Assembly: GCA_945862245.1 (NCBI GenBank)
Contig: CAMAXN010000020.1
Location: 1-42,878, forward strand
Direction: 5' to 3'
Source: Prosthecobacter debontii
GTDB lineage: Bacteria > Verrucomicrobiota > Verrucomicrobiia > Verrucomicrobiales > Akkermansiaceae
Length of the DNA stretch: 42,878 nucleotides
Positions within the stretch are counted from its first letter, which is position 1; every line of letters begins with the position of its first letter. Shown here piece by piece: positions 17,260 to 25,470 of the stretch. The notes beneath the pieces were generated by a model. The model had not been told where the DNA came from and did not search any database. It saw only the letters and a list, made by a program, of their open reading frames with translations. Position numbers and translations under genes: made by a program.

Positions 17260-17529
17260 ATGCCCCACGCTCCGGAAGTCGATCCCCGCTTCAATGAATT
17301 TGTCCTGCTCCAAGCGCAGAACGCCGGTCTTTTCCTCGGTCAGATCCCGAATCCCGCCACCGGCGAAAAAACCGTCAACCTCCGTGCTGCGAAGTCGGTG
17401 ATCGATTCGTTAGGCATGCTGCGCGTGAAAACAGCCGGCAACCTAACGGAAACGGAGGCAAAGCTGCTCGAAATGGCTTTGAAAAACCTTCTCCCGCTCT
17501 ACAACACCGCGCTCGACGAATCCGAATGA
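17260..17529 (+). CDS. DUF1844-family protein
   Basis: This 89-residue protein matches the DUF1844 pattern. After a short lead ([20 protein letters not shown]) it has [16 protein letters not shown], then [20 protein letters not shown], then [20 protein letters not shown]. The function of the family is unknown. It is not GatC, despite following gatB and being of similar size. I prefer ATG 17260 with GGAA upstream; GTG 17245 would add five residues. Its stop codon overlaps the kdsA start (ATGA, 17526-17529), so the two genes are translationally coupled. Confidence 0.82.
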   Translation: MPHAPEVDPRFNEFVLLQAQNAGLFLGQIPNPATGEKTVNLRAAKSVIDSLGMLRVKTAGNLTETEAKLLEMALKNLLPLYNTALDESE

Positions 17530-18359
17530 ACCCGCACATGAAATCCTTCACTCCCTTCCAGATCGCACATGTCCCTGTCGGCGGCCCCATCCCATTTTTT
17601 ATCCTCGGCCCGTGTGCGCTAGAGAGCGAGAAATTCGCCTGGGAGATGGCGCGCTCGCTCAAGGAGATCGCGGACCGCACCGGCATCCCCTTCGTTTTCA
17701 AAGCCTCCTTCGACAAGGCGAACCGCACATCGGTCGGATCATTCCGCGGCCCGGGCATTCAGGAAGGCTGCCGCATCCTCGGGGAAATTTCTAAGGAACT
17801 AAAATGCCCGGTTACCACCGACATCCATACCGCAGAGCAGGCGGAGATCGCCGCCGAGCACATCGACCTCCTGCAGATACCCGCGTTCCTCTGCCGCCAG
17901 ACGGATCTGTTAGAAGCGGCAGCGAAAACCGGGCGCGTAGTGAACGTGAAAAAAGGTCAATTTCTTGCGCCGCTTGATACAGTGAACATTGCGGAAAAGA
18001 TGCGCTCCTTCGGTTGCGAGCGTTTCCTCATCACCGAACGCGGAACAACCTTCGGCTACAACAACCTCGTGGTGGACATGCGCTCGCTTTACCTCATGCG
18101 GAAAGAAGGCATCCCGGTGATTTTCGACGCCACCCACTCGGTGCAACGCCCCGGCGGCCTCGGCGGATCGACGGGCGGCGACGGCGAACTGGCTCCCGTG
18201 CTCGCCCGCGCGGCGGTCGCGACAGGGATCGACGGACTGTTCATGGAAGTGCATTCGGATCCCGCCAACGCACTTTCCGATGGTCCAAACCAGATTCCGC
18301 TGGAACTCATCGAGGATATCCTCATCAAGCTTCTTGCGATACACCGCGCGAGCTACTAA
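17526..18359 (+). CDS. kdsA: 3-deoxy-8-phosphooctulonate synthase (KDO8P synthase)
   Basis: It condenses phosphoenolpyruvate and arabinose-5-phosphate to KDO8P for the LPS inner core. The 277-residue protein has [50 protein letters not shown] and [19 protein letters not shown]. The segment ILGPCALES has Cys (residue 30) where the E. coli enzyme has Asn, and the His, Glu and Asp of DATHS, FMEVHSD and ALSDG are in place. This points to the metal-dependent class known from Aquifex. Start overlaps the DUF1844 stop; ATG 17538 is an alternative start. Confidence 0.95.
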   Translation: MNPHMKSFTPFQIAHVPVGGPIPFFILGPCALESEKFAWEMARSLKEIADRTGIPFVFKASFDKANRTSVGSFRGPGIQEGCRILGEISKELKCPVTTDIHTAEQAEIAAEHIDLLQIPAFLCRQTDLLEAAAKTGRVVNVKKGQFLAPLDTVNIAEKMRSFGCERFLITERGTTFGYNNLVVDMRSLYLMRKEGIPVIFDATHSVQRPGGLGGSTGGDGELAPVLARAAVATGIDGLFMEVHSDPANALSDGPNQIPLELIEDILIKLLAIHRASY

Positions 18360-18370
18360 AAGAAGAGGAA

Positions 18371-18475
18371 CCACGGATGAACACGGATGGCCATATGGCA
18401 TTGCTCGTTTCATAAGTGTGCAGAAAAGACCCCCACGAACCTTGATAATCTGCATCCATCCGCGTTCATCCGTGG
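18371..18475. repeat. Inverted nine-base repeat hairpin before luxE
   Basis: CCACGGATGAACACGGATGG (18371-18390) and CCATCCGCGTTCATCCGTGG (18456-18475) form a 20-base inverted repeat with one mismatch, separated by 65 bases. The unit is of the CACGGATGR family also found at 5595-5859 and 7446-7604. It lies between kdsA and the luxE-like gene. Confidence 0.85.
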
Positions 18476-18503
18476 TCCCTCTTTTTTCGATTCGGTTGCG
18501 CCC

Positions 18504-19490
18504 ATGAGCCTGAAGTCACAATTGCTGGAATGGATGAGCGGCGGGCAAGGCGATTTCGCGGAGCTTTCCTTGAAAGTCTTTCGGCACCAGTTCGCAGAAA
18601 ATAAAGCTTACCGCAGATACTGCGAAGCACTTGGCAAAACACCAGAGAATATCACTTCATGGCACGCGATACCTGCCGTGCCGACGGATGTGTTTAAGCT
18701 CCCTGGCCAGGCACTGCGCTGCTTTCCTGAAAGCGAGGTAACCGGTCATTTCCTCACCACCGGCACGACGTCGGAAGTCAGAGGAAGAAACGAGTTCCGC
18801 GATCTCTGGCTTTATGAGGCGTCGGTGCACGGAACGTGGCAACTACTAGACTTACCGGAGATCAGGCGACCATGGTTCTTCTCGCAGCGACCCGAGGCCA
18901 ATCCAAATTCCTCGCTCGTCCGCATGTTCGGATTTCTGGATGAAGGCGGCACCTGGCTCATCGATGCCGATGGCCGGATGAATACCGGAAAATTCCGCCC
19001 CGTGCAGCCCGCCGCCGTGTTCGGAACCTCGATCTCCCTGCTCAAAGCATGCGACAAAATCCCGCCGCTCACACTGCCGCAAGGATCGTGGATTTTAGAA
19101 ACAGGCGGTAGCAAAGGGCTGCGGGAATCTTTCTCACCCGCCGAAGTCCGTACACGGCTCTCAGCCCATTTCGGAGTACCGGAAACCCGCATCCTCAACG
19201 AATACGGCATGACCGAGATGTTCTCCCAGTTCTACAAATGGGGTCATCAGGAAACCCACAGTGGCCCACCGTGGACGGGCATCCGGGTAATCGATGTCCA
19301 CAGCGGCGAACCAGCGGCACCGGGCGGGATCGGCTATCTGGAAATCATCGATCTCGCAAACCTCGACACCGTTTCCACCATCCGCACCCAGGATCTCGCC
19401 ATTGCCGTCGGCGAAAGAGAGTTTATCCTGATTGGTCGCGACTCGGCGGCGGTCGCAAGGGGCTGCTCACGGGGGGTGCAGGATTTTTAA
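18504..19490 (+). CDS. LuxE-like acyl-protein synthetase / acyl-activating enzyme
   Basis: This 328-residue protein belongs to the LuxE branch of adenylate-forming enzymes. It has the phosphate-binding motif FLTTGTTSEVRGRNEF, then ILETGGSKGLRE, the family block LNEYGMTEMFSQFY, an IRTQDLAIAV segment and the C-terminal GRDSAAVARGCSRG tail. LuxE activates fatty acids as acyl-AMP and hands the acyl group to LuxC. I start it at ATG 18504; the frame is open further upstream only through repeat sequence. The luxC-like gene follows four bases after the stop, and no luciferase genes (luxAB) are present in the window. The natural acyl substrate cannot be told from sequence. Confidence 0.85.
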   Translation: MSLKSQLLEWMSGGQGDFAELSLKVFRHQFAENKAYRRYCEALGKTPENITSWHAIPAVPTDVFKLPGQALRCFPESEVTGHFLTTGTTSEVRGRNEFRDLWLYEASVHGTWQLLDLPEIRRPWFFSQRPEANPNSSLVRMFGFLDEGGTWLIDADGRMNTGKFRPVQPAAVFGTSISLLKACDKIPPLTLPQGSWILETGGSKGLRESFSPAEVRTRLSAHFGVPETRILNEYGMTEMFSQFYKWGHQETHSGPPWTGIRVIDVHSGEPAAPGGIGYLEIIDLANLDTVSTIRTQDLAIAVGEREFILIGRDSAAVARGCSRGVQDF

Positions 19491-19494
19491 GTAT

Positions 19495-20523
19495 ATGAAA
19501 ACGCTCCCAGAAAGAATCGAGTTCCTCGTTTCCCACCGCTCCAAGTTGGAGAAATGGGTGGGTGCTTACGATGCGGAGGTGCTCGGTAAATGGCTGGACG
19601 CAGAGATCGGAGATCGGCGGCGGTTAGAAGGATGGGTCGATGGCGCGAAAGTGGAACCGCGCGGACCAGTGCTGCATGTGGTAAGTGGCAACACTCCGCA
19701 CGCCGCGTTCCAATCCGTGTTCCGCGCGATCGTTGTGGGATGCCGAAGCTGGGTGAAAACGCCTTCGGCGGGCTTACCAGAATTCGAGGAATGGGCGGGC
19801 GGCGTCGATCTGTTAGATGTGCGCCGCGAGATGCCGGACGAATGGCGTGCCCCGGAAGTGGCGGTGATTTATGGCGGGGTTGAGGCTCTGGGGTTTTTCC
19901 GAAATTGGCTTTCGCCGGAGACACGGATCATTCCCCACGGCCCGAAGCTCAGCGCGGCCTTCGTGTTCGCGGAGCGCGAGGGACTGGCGGCAGATCTGGC
20001 GGCGGATATTTTACGATACGGCCAGCGCGGCTGCCTCTCGGTGCGGGCTGTTTATTTCCAAGGAGATGCCGAAAGTTTCTGTGGAAAGCTCGCCACCGCG
20101 ATGGAATCTTTTGAGTCACGTCCGGCCGCCGATCTCTCCGAAGCGGGTGGCATCCGAAACGCCCGCGAGCTCACCCGTTTCCGCATCGCGAACGGAGCCG
20201 ATGCCTCCCTCCGCGAAAGCGACGACTCGGTGGACTGGTCGGTCGTTCGCGACGCTGAAACAACTCTGCTCACTCCCGGCCCTGGCGGCGGGTTCGTGAC
20301 GGTCATGCCTATGCCGGAGGAAATTTCCGAGGCAACCCTCGGCTCAGAATCCCGCTTTCTCTCCACCGCCGTAGTTGAGCCGATTACGGAGGCAGCCCGG
20401 CTCGATGGGATCACGCCGCCGAGGATTTGCGCGGCGGGAATGGCACAGGAGCCAGGGATTCTCTGGCATCCGGACGGGGATATGCCGCTGGCCGGGCTTG
20501 TGCGCTGGCGCGATCTCGGCTGA
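19495..20523 (+). CDS. LuxC-like acyl-CoA/acyl-protein reductase
   Basis: This 342-residue protein resembles LuxC, the NADPH-dependent reductase that turns activated acyl groups into aldehydes. It has the nucleotide-binding region around VVSGNTPHAAFQSVFRAIVV (about residues 62-81), an IPHGPKLSAAFV segment, and the catalytic cysteine context DILRYGQRGCLSVRAVY (Cys180). The C-terminus (GMAQEPGILWHPDGDMPLAG) also fits. It is shorter than Vibrio LuxC (about 480 residues). It is paired with the LuxE-like gene, so the pair could make fatty aldehydes for something other than light. An IF-1-like gene follows ten bases later. Confidence 0.82.
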   Translation: MKTLPERIEFLVSHRSKLEKWVGAYDAEVLGKWLDAEIGDRRRLEGWVDGAKVEPRGPVLHVVSGNTPHAAFQSVFRAIVVGCRSWVKTPSAGLPEFEEWAGGVDLLDVRREMPDEWRAPEVAVIYGGVEALGFFRNWLSPETRIIPHGPKLSAAFVFAEREGLAADLAADILRYGQRGCLSVRAVYFQGDAESFCGKLATAMESFESRPAADLSEAGGIRNARELTRFRIANGADASLRESDDSVDWSVVRDAETTLLTPGPGGGFVTVMPMPEEISEATLGSESRFLSTAVVEPITEAARLDGITPPRICAAGMAQEPGILWHPDGDMPLAGLVRWRDLG

Positions 20524-20533
20524 AATCTCAAAA

Positions 20534-20761
20534 ATGTCCGAAGCCGCCATCCTCACAACCGGCACCGTCCTCGAACGCAAAGGGGAAATCCTCTACCGCG
20601 TCGAGCTGATGAACGGCAAGGTCGTCCTTGGCCACCTTTCGAAAGCGCTGAGCGATGCGAAGGTGGAGCTCACGGATGGCTCGAACGTATTATTGGAGAT
20701 GACCCCTTATGATTTCGATCAAGCGCGGATCACGGATACACTCAAGCCAGTATCCTTTTAA
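20534..20761 (+). CDS. Divergent translation initiation factor IF-1-like protein
   Basis: This 75-residue protein has the IF-1 S1/OB-fold layout: GTVLERKGEILYRVELMNGK, VVLGHLS, then VLLEMTPYDFDQARITD. IF-1 sits in the ribosomal A-site region of the 30S subunit during initiation. Here the usual basic K-M-R-x-x-x-I-R loop is replaced by KALSDAKVEL, and the C-terminus ends TLKPVSF instead of the common arginine-rich end. It could be the sole infA, a specialised paralogue or a related OB-fold protein. I start it at ATG 20534, ten bases after the luxC stop. Its last 20 bases overlap the 3' end of the convergent DUF1501 gene. Confidence 0.75.
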   Translation: MSEAAILTTGTVLERKGEILYRVELMNGKVVLGHLSKALSDAKVELTDGSNVLLEMTPYDFDQARITDTLKPVSF

Positions 20762-22172
20762 CTACCTTCGAGGGTTCGACGCCAGTGAGCCTGTAATCGA
20801 GTCCTTGGAATTTCTTAGTGAAACGCTCGTGGTCGATGCCGAATCGATTGAGAAGGGTTGCGTGAAGGTCGCGGACGTGGACGGTGTCTTCGACAGCGGC
20901 ATAGCCAAGTTCGTCGGTAGTGCCGTGGATGTGGCCGGGCTTAATGCCCGCGCCGGCCATCCAAATCGAGAAGGCCTTGATGTGGTGGTCACGACCGGTA
21001 CCTTGGCCCATTGGAGTGCGTCCAAACTCACCTCCCCAAATCACCAAGGTGTCCTCCAACATACCGCGCTGCTTTAGGTCTTTCACCAGCGCGGCGGAAG
21101 CTTGGTCGGTGAGCTTCGCGGATTGGGGCATGACTGACTCGATATTCGAGTGCTGATCCCAGCCGCGGTGGTAGAGTTGTACGAAACGGACGCCGCGTTC
21201 GAGCATGCGGCGAGCGAGTAGGCAGTTCGATGCGAAGGATCCGTCGCCAGGTTGCTTCACGCCGTACATATCGAGAATGTGCTGCGGCTCGCCTTTCATG
21301 TCGGTGAGTTCCGGGATAGAGGACTGCATGCGGAAGGCCATCTCGTACTGCGCGATGCGGGTGTCGATCTCGGGATCGTAATGGTGGTCGCGGAGCATGC
21401 CGTTGAGGCGCTGGACTTCCTCGATGACCTGGCGCTGGGTGGATTGGCAAACGCCCTGCGGGCTACCGACGTAGTGAACGGCGTCTCCCTTCGACTGGAA
21501 TTGCACACCCTGAAAACGCGATGGAAGAAAGCCAGCGGACCACTGCCGCGAAGAGATTGGCTGATCGGGGAAACCTCCGCGTGAGATCATCACGATATAA
21601 CCCGGCAAGTTCTGTGTATCGGAGCCGAGGCCGTAGAGTAGCCATGATCCCATGCTGGGTCGACCCTTGAGAATGGAGCCGGAATTCATGAAGGCATGGG
21701 CGGGATCATGATTGATCTGCTCGGTGACCATAGAGCGGATCACGCAGATGTCGTCCGCGATACCTCCGATGTACGGAAACAGGTCGGAGATCTCAATGCC
21801 CGCCTTGCCGTATTTCTTGAAGCCGGTGAAGGAGCCGCGCGCGATGAGTTTTGATCCCTGTAGCTGGGCGAGCTGTTGGCCCTTCGTGAAGGATTCAGGG
21901 AACGGCTGGCCGTTGAGCTTAGTGAGTTCAGTTTTCGGATCGAAGGACTCCAGATGAGAGGGGCCGCCGGCCATGCAGAGGTGGATGACGCGCTTCGCCT
22001 TCGCAGGGAAATGCAAGCCACCCTGTTGCTGGATCATGGGTAGGCTAGCGTCGCTCTTCGCCTCCGCAAATTGTGTAAGTGCTATTCCGCCAAGTCCGGC
22101 GAAGCTGCGTTTCAGGAACGTTCGGCGAGACCAGTCGTTCTGGAGAGCATTATGGAGATGCAAAGGGTTCAT
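20742..22172 (-). CDS. DUF1501 family protein, Tat-exported
   Basis: This 476-residue protein has a Tat signal (SRRTFLKRSFAGLGGIALTQ, residues 15-34) and the DUF1501 core, an alkaline-phosphatase-like fold. Typical blocks are RVIHLCMAGGPSHLESFDPK, VIRSMVTEQINHDPAHAFMN, GVRFVQLYHRGWDQH, LVIWGGEFGRTPMGQG and GRDHHIKAFSIWMAGAGI. Such genes are abundant in Planctomycetes and Verrucomicrobiota, nearly always beside a cytochrome/DUF1549/DUF1553 gene as here. The gap to that upstream partner is one base, so the two are coupled. A role in degradation of complex polysaccharides is often suggested for the pair but is unproven. Confidence 0.92.
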   Translation of the reverse strand: MNPLHLHNALQNDWSRRTFLKRSFAGLGGIALTQFAEAKSDASLPMIQQQGGLHFPAKAKRVIHLCMAGGPSHLESFDPKTELTKLNGQPFPESFTKGQQLAQLQGSKLIARGSFTGFKKYGKAGIEISDLFPYIGGIADDICVIRSMVTEQINHDPAHAFMNSGSILKGRPSMGSWLLYGLGSDTQNLPGYIVMISRGGFPDQPISSRQWSAGFLPSRFQGVQFQSKGDAVHYVGSPQGVCQSTQRQVIEEVQRLNGMLRDHHYDPEIDTRIAQYEMAFRMQSSIPELTDMKGEPQHILDMYGVKQPGDGSFASNCLLARRMLERGVRFVQLYHRGWDQHSNIESVMPQSAKLTDQASAALVKDLKQRGMLEDTLVIWGGEFGRTPMGQGTGRDHHIKAFSIWMAGAGIKPGHIHGTTDELGYAAVEDTVHVRDLHATLLNRFGIDHERFTKKFQGLDYRLTGVEPSKVVKRILA

Positions 22173-22173
22173 G

Positions 22174-25100
22174 TCAGAATCTCGTGATCGTTTCGTGCAG
22201 ATTAAGGATGACGCGGGCGAGTTGCTCTGTGGCGTTAGCGTCGGGTGTTTCCTTGCGAAGCTTCTTTAGAAAAGCGGTTAGGTTTTCATTTTCCTTGGAT
22301 GTGGGTTCGCGGGAAAGGGCGAGGAGGTAAGCGCGCTTGATCATGTCCGTGTCGTTTCCGCCAGGGGTTTCCTTTTCTAGGCGGGAAGCGAAGGCAGTGG
22401 CAGCCTCGACGAAGGCGGGGTCGTTGAGTAGGGTGAGCGCCTGTTGGGGGGAGTTCGATTGGAAGCGGTCCACGGCGCATTCCTCGCGGGAGGGGGCATC
22501 GAAGGCGGCGAACATGGGGTGTATGAAGGTGCGCTGCCAATGGGTGTAGAGGCCGCGGCGGTATTGGTCGGGGCCAGTGGAGGAGATATATTTCCGCTCG
22601 GGGAAATTCAGGTTTTCCCAATAATTCTCACTCTGGTAGGGCAGGATGGAGGGACCGCCGATCATGTCGTCTGCAATGAGGCCGGAGATGGCGAGTGCAT
22701 TGTCTCGGATGAACTCGGCTTCCAAGCGGCGGGCGGATTGCTCAGAAAGGAGGCGGTTGTCGGGATCGATCTCGGCGAGCTCTGGATTTTGTGCTGAGGC
22801 TTGGCGGTAGGTTTCCGAGGTGATGATAAGGCGCACCATACGCTTCACGTCCCAGCCGGATTCGCGGAAGTCGTAAGCGAGCCAGTTGATAAGTTCGGTA
22901 TGGGAGGGCCACTCGCCTTGGTTGCCGAGGTCATCGAGGATGTTGGACAGTCCTTTTCCGAAGAACTGCTTCCAGAGGCGGTTCACAAAATGGCGGGAAG
23001 TGAGCGGATTTTCCACGGCGAGCAACCAATCGGCGAGGTCGGCGCGGGTGAGGCGTTTTTCGGAGGGCGTGAGGTGCTTCGCGAGGAAGGCGGGGTATGC
23101 GGGCTCGACCTTTTCGGCGGGGTTCATCCAATCGCCGCGCGGCAAAAGATAGGCGGGCGGGATCTTATCGTGAGGGACGGGTTGGGAAATCATTGAATGC
23201 GCATAACCAGCACGCAGGGCGATGATTTGCTCGCGGGCTTGCTGGGCGGTGGGAGGGAGCTTTCCGAAAGGTGTGGTAGCGAGCACATAAGCGGCGGCGA
23301 TGTCTGGGTCGGTGGTGTTGTCCGAGTTGAATGCCGAGGCGAGCTGCGGACGCAGGGCGGATGCTTCGCCAGGGATGGGATCCGCGAAAGGACTGACGCT
23401 AACGCGGAATTTCCCGATGTCCTCAGACTTCAGCGTGAGGGTGAGCGTGGCGGCATCCGAAAAAGAGAGCGAGGTGTCGAGGTGGTAGTGGGCGTGGTGA
23501 GGAAGGTTGGCGGCGTCCGAAGGCTCTTCGAAAACGGCCGGGGCGGATTGCCATGTGCCTTCCAACAAGGGTGACTGGCCGCCGTTCGAGTATCCCTGCG
23601 GGGTACGGCGATCTGCCTGCTGATACGAGAAAATTAGTATTTTACCGTTGGCAGCAAACTCAGGAGTGAGCGCGAATTTACCGTCCGGGCGGCGGCCCAC
23701 GCGGTTGTTGTTCGCTGGATCCGGCAAGGCTTCTAGGCGGATGGTTTTCAGCGGTGTATTCGGCGGCAAGGCGTACGAGATAGTGAGGCTGTCGTCCTTC
23801 ACAGTTGGGCCGGTGAGGAGAATGGTATGGTCTTGGGCTTGGCTGGCCTGGGCAAGCTTGTCGCTACGGGTGATGGCTAAGGCCCTGAGCGGAAGCCAGC
23901 CTGTGGGGTTCGCGGTGAGAAAAGCAGCGGTGGATTGACGCCATGCCTGCAGCGCGGCGGTATCGGATGCGACGGTTTTCGCGGCGGTGAAGGAGGCGTC
24001 GCGCGCGGCCTCTAAACGCTCCATAACGGAGCGGGTTTTTGCGTAAAGCTCCGGCGGGAAGGGCCATTCGTTGTTGGAACCGGGCAAGTCCGGGTTCGGT
24101 GAACTGCCGTAATGCGAGTAAACCCCCCATTGCTTCACGTCGTTGAAAAACGCCGCCAATGAGTAAAAATCCTTCGCGGTGAAGGGATCAAACTTGTGGT
24201 CGTGGCACTCAGCACAGCCTGTGGTTAGACCGAGCCAACCAGCACCAAGGGCACGGACGCGATCGGCAGCGGATTTCGCAAGGTATTCGTTAGTTTGTGC
24301 ACCGCCCTCGCGGGTCATTAGGTTTAGGCGGAGGAAACCAGTGGCGATTTTTTGCTCCTCGGTGGGGTTTGGCATGAGATCGCCCGCAAGTTGCTCACGA
24401 GTAAACTGGTCGAAGCGCTTGTTCGAATTGAAGGAATCGATGACATAGTCGCGGTATGGGAAGATACGCGCATTCTGATCGCCATGGTAGCCGACAGAAT
24501 CGGCGTAACGAACGGCGTCGAGCCATGGCACGGCCATGCGCTCGCCATAGCGGGGGGATGCCATTAGGCGATCCACGAGTTTTTCATAAGCGTCTGCGGA
24601 TTCATCTTTCAGAAAAGCATCAAGTTCTTCGGGGGTGGGTGGGAAACCTGTCAAATCGAGCGTCACTCGGCGGATCAGGGTCGCCTTGTCTGCGGAAGGG
24701 GAAGGCTCAAGACTATATCGCGTGAGATTTTCGCGGATGAAATTGTCGATAGGATGCTGTGCGCCGGCCCCAGGCGGTGCAGTCTTCGCGATCGCGTCGA
24801 AGGCCCAGTGCTCTTGATAGACCGCGCCCTGCTCGATCCAGCGGGCAATCAGTTGTTTTTCGCCTTCGGAAAGGGGTTTGTGGAAATCCGGAGGCGGCAT
24901 GATGTCGTCTTCGTCCGTTGTGAGGATGCGCCGAAGAACGACACTTTCCTGCGGTTTCCCCGGCACGATGGCGAAATTCTCCGAATCGCTATCGAGCGAG
25001 GCGTAAGCGCCCTCGGCGGTGTCGAGGCGGAGATTTTCCTGACGGGTAGTGGAGTCGAAGCCGTGGCATGAAAAGCATTTGTCCGAGAGGATGGGGCGGA

Positions 25101-25278
25101 TGTGGGCGTTGAAGCTGACGGTTTCAGGGATGCCTGCGGCAGTCGCAGCGGGCGCAGGTGCAGGGCTGAGAGCGAGGGAAACAAATGACTTACTGAGGCG
25201 CAACCACACCAGCGATCCGAGCATGGCGGTGATGCCAACTGCGGTGAAAACGATGACGAAAGTATTCGGGCGGGTCAT
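22174..25278 (-). CDS. PSD1 and cytochrome c domain-containing protein (DUF1549/DUF1553)
   Basis: This 1034-residue exported protein starts with a membrane anchor or signal (TFVIVFTAVGITAMLGSLVW). It has a haem-binding CFSCH (residues 68-72) in a planctomycete cytochrome c domain (FNAHIRPILSDKCFSCHGFD), then a DUF1549 domain (TLIRRVTLDLTGFPPTPEEL, YGERMAVPWLDAVRYADSVG). A second Cys-rich block, TTGCAECHDHKFDPFTAKD, is followed by a middle carbohydrate-binding-like region and a C-terminal DUF1553 domain (NRLWKQFFGKGLSNILDDLG, SNSPQQALTLLNDPAFVEA). It is co-transcribed with the DUF1501 gene. The family is a genomic hallmark of Planctomycetes and Verrucomicrobiota; biochemical function is not established. 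Confidence 0.93.
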   Translation of the reverse strand: MTRPNTFVIVFTAVGITAMLGSLVWLRLSKSFVSLALSPAPAPAATAAGIPETVSFNAHIRPILSDKCFSCHGFDSTTRQENLRLDTAEGAYASLDSDSENFAIVPGKPQESVVLRRILTTDEDDIMPPPDFHKPLSEGEKQLIARWIEQGAVYQEHWAFDAIAKTAPPGAGAQHPIDNFIRENLTRYSLEPSPSADKATLIRRVTLDLTGFPPTPEELDAFLKDESADAYEKLVDRLMASPRYGERMAVPWLDAVRYADSVGYHGDQNARIFPYRDYVIDSFNSNKRFDQFTREQLAGDLMPNPTEEQKIATGFLRLNLMTREGGAQTNEYLAKSAADRVRALGAGWLGLTTGCAECHDHKFDPFTAKDFYSLAAFFNDVKQWGVYSHYGSSPNPDLPGSNNEWPFPPELYAKTRSVMERLEAARDASFTAAKTVASDTAALQAWRQSTAAFLTANPTGWLPLRALAITRSDKLAQASQAQDHTILLTGPTVKDDSLTISYALPPNTPLKTIRLEALPDPANNNRVGRRPDGKFALTPEFAANGKILIFSYQQADRRTPQGYSNGGQSPLLEGTWQSAPAVFEEPSDAANLPHHAHYHLDTSLSFSDAATLTLTLKSEDIGKFRVSVSPFADPIPGEASALRPQLASAFNSDNTTDPDIAAAYVLATTPFGKLPPTAQQAREQIIALRAGYAHSMISQPVPHDKIPPAYLLPRGDWMNPAEKVEPAYPAFLAKHLTPSEKRLTRADLADWLLAVENPLTSRHFVNRLWKQFFGKGLSNILDDLGNQGEWPSHTELINWLAYDFRESGWDVKRMVRLIITSETYRQASAQNPELAEIDPDNRLLSEQSARRLEAEFIRDNALAISGLIADDMIGGPSILPYQSENYWENLNFPERKYISSTGPDQYRRGLYTHWQRTFIHPMFAAFDAPSREECAVDRFQSNSPQQALTLLNDPAFVEAATAFASRLEKETPGGNDTDMIKRAYLLALSREPTSKENENLTAFLKKLRKETPDANATEQLARVILNLHETITRF

Positions 25279-25470
25279 GTTTGTTAATCAGGAAAATTCG
25301 ATTCAATTAAATCAAGCACCGAGGAATAATATGTCAACTGCGTGAGACAAACGCTAAGAATGTCACCGTTCTTTGTTAGGTCGGCTTACATCTTGCGTAT
25401 GTTCAACAGCAATTAAATATGTTTTTAGTCCCGAGGAGATACAGGAAATGCCCTGAAGTTGGGTAGGCAT

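Noticed and set aside
16722..17297. A 191-residue frame overlapping the end of gatB
   Set aside because: Composition is Arg/Pro/His-rich and it overlaps a confident gene; no family resemblance.
17260..17529. gatC, because of size and position after gatB
   Set aside because: The residues match DUF1844 ([32 protein letters not shown]) and lack the GatC pattern.
18387..18503. N-terminal extension of the luxE-like gene
   Set aside because: It translates the inverted nine-base repeat; the family start fits ATG 18504.
18504..20523. A bioluminescence (lux) operon
   Set aside because: Only LuxE- and LuxC-like genes are present; no luciferase or thioesterase genes are seen, so light production is not supported.
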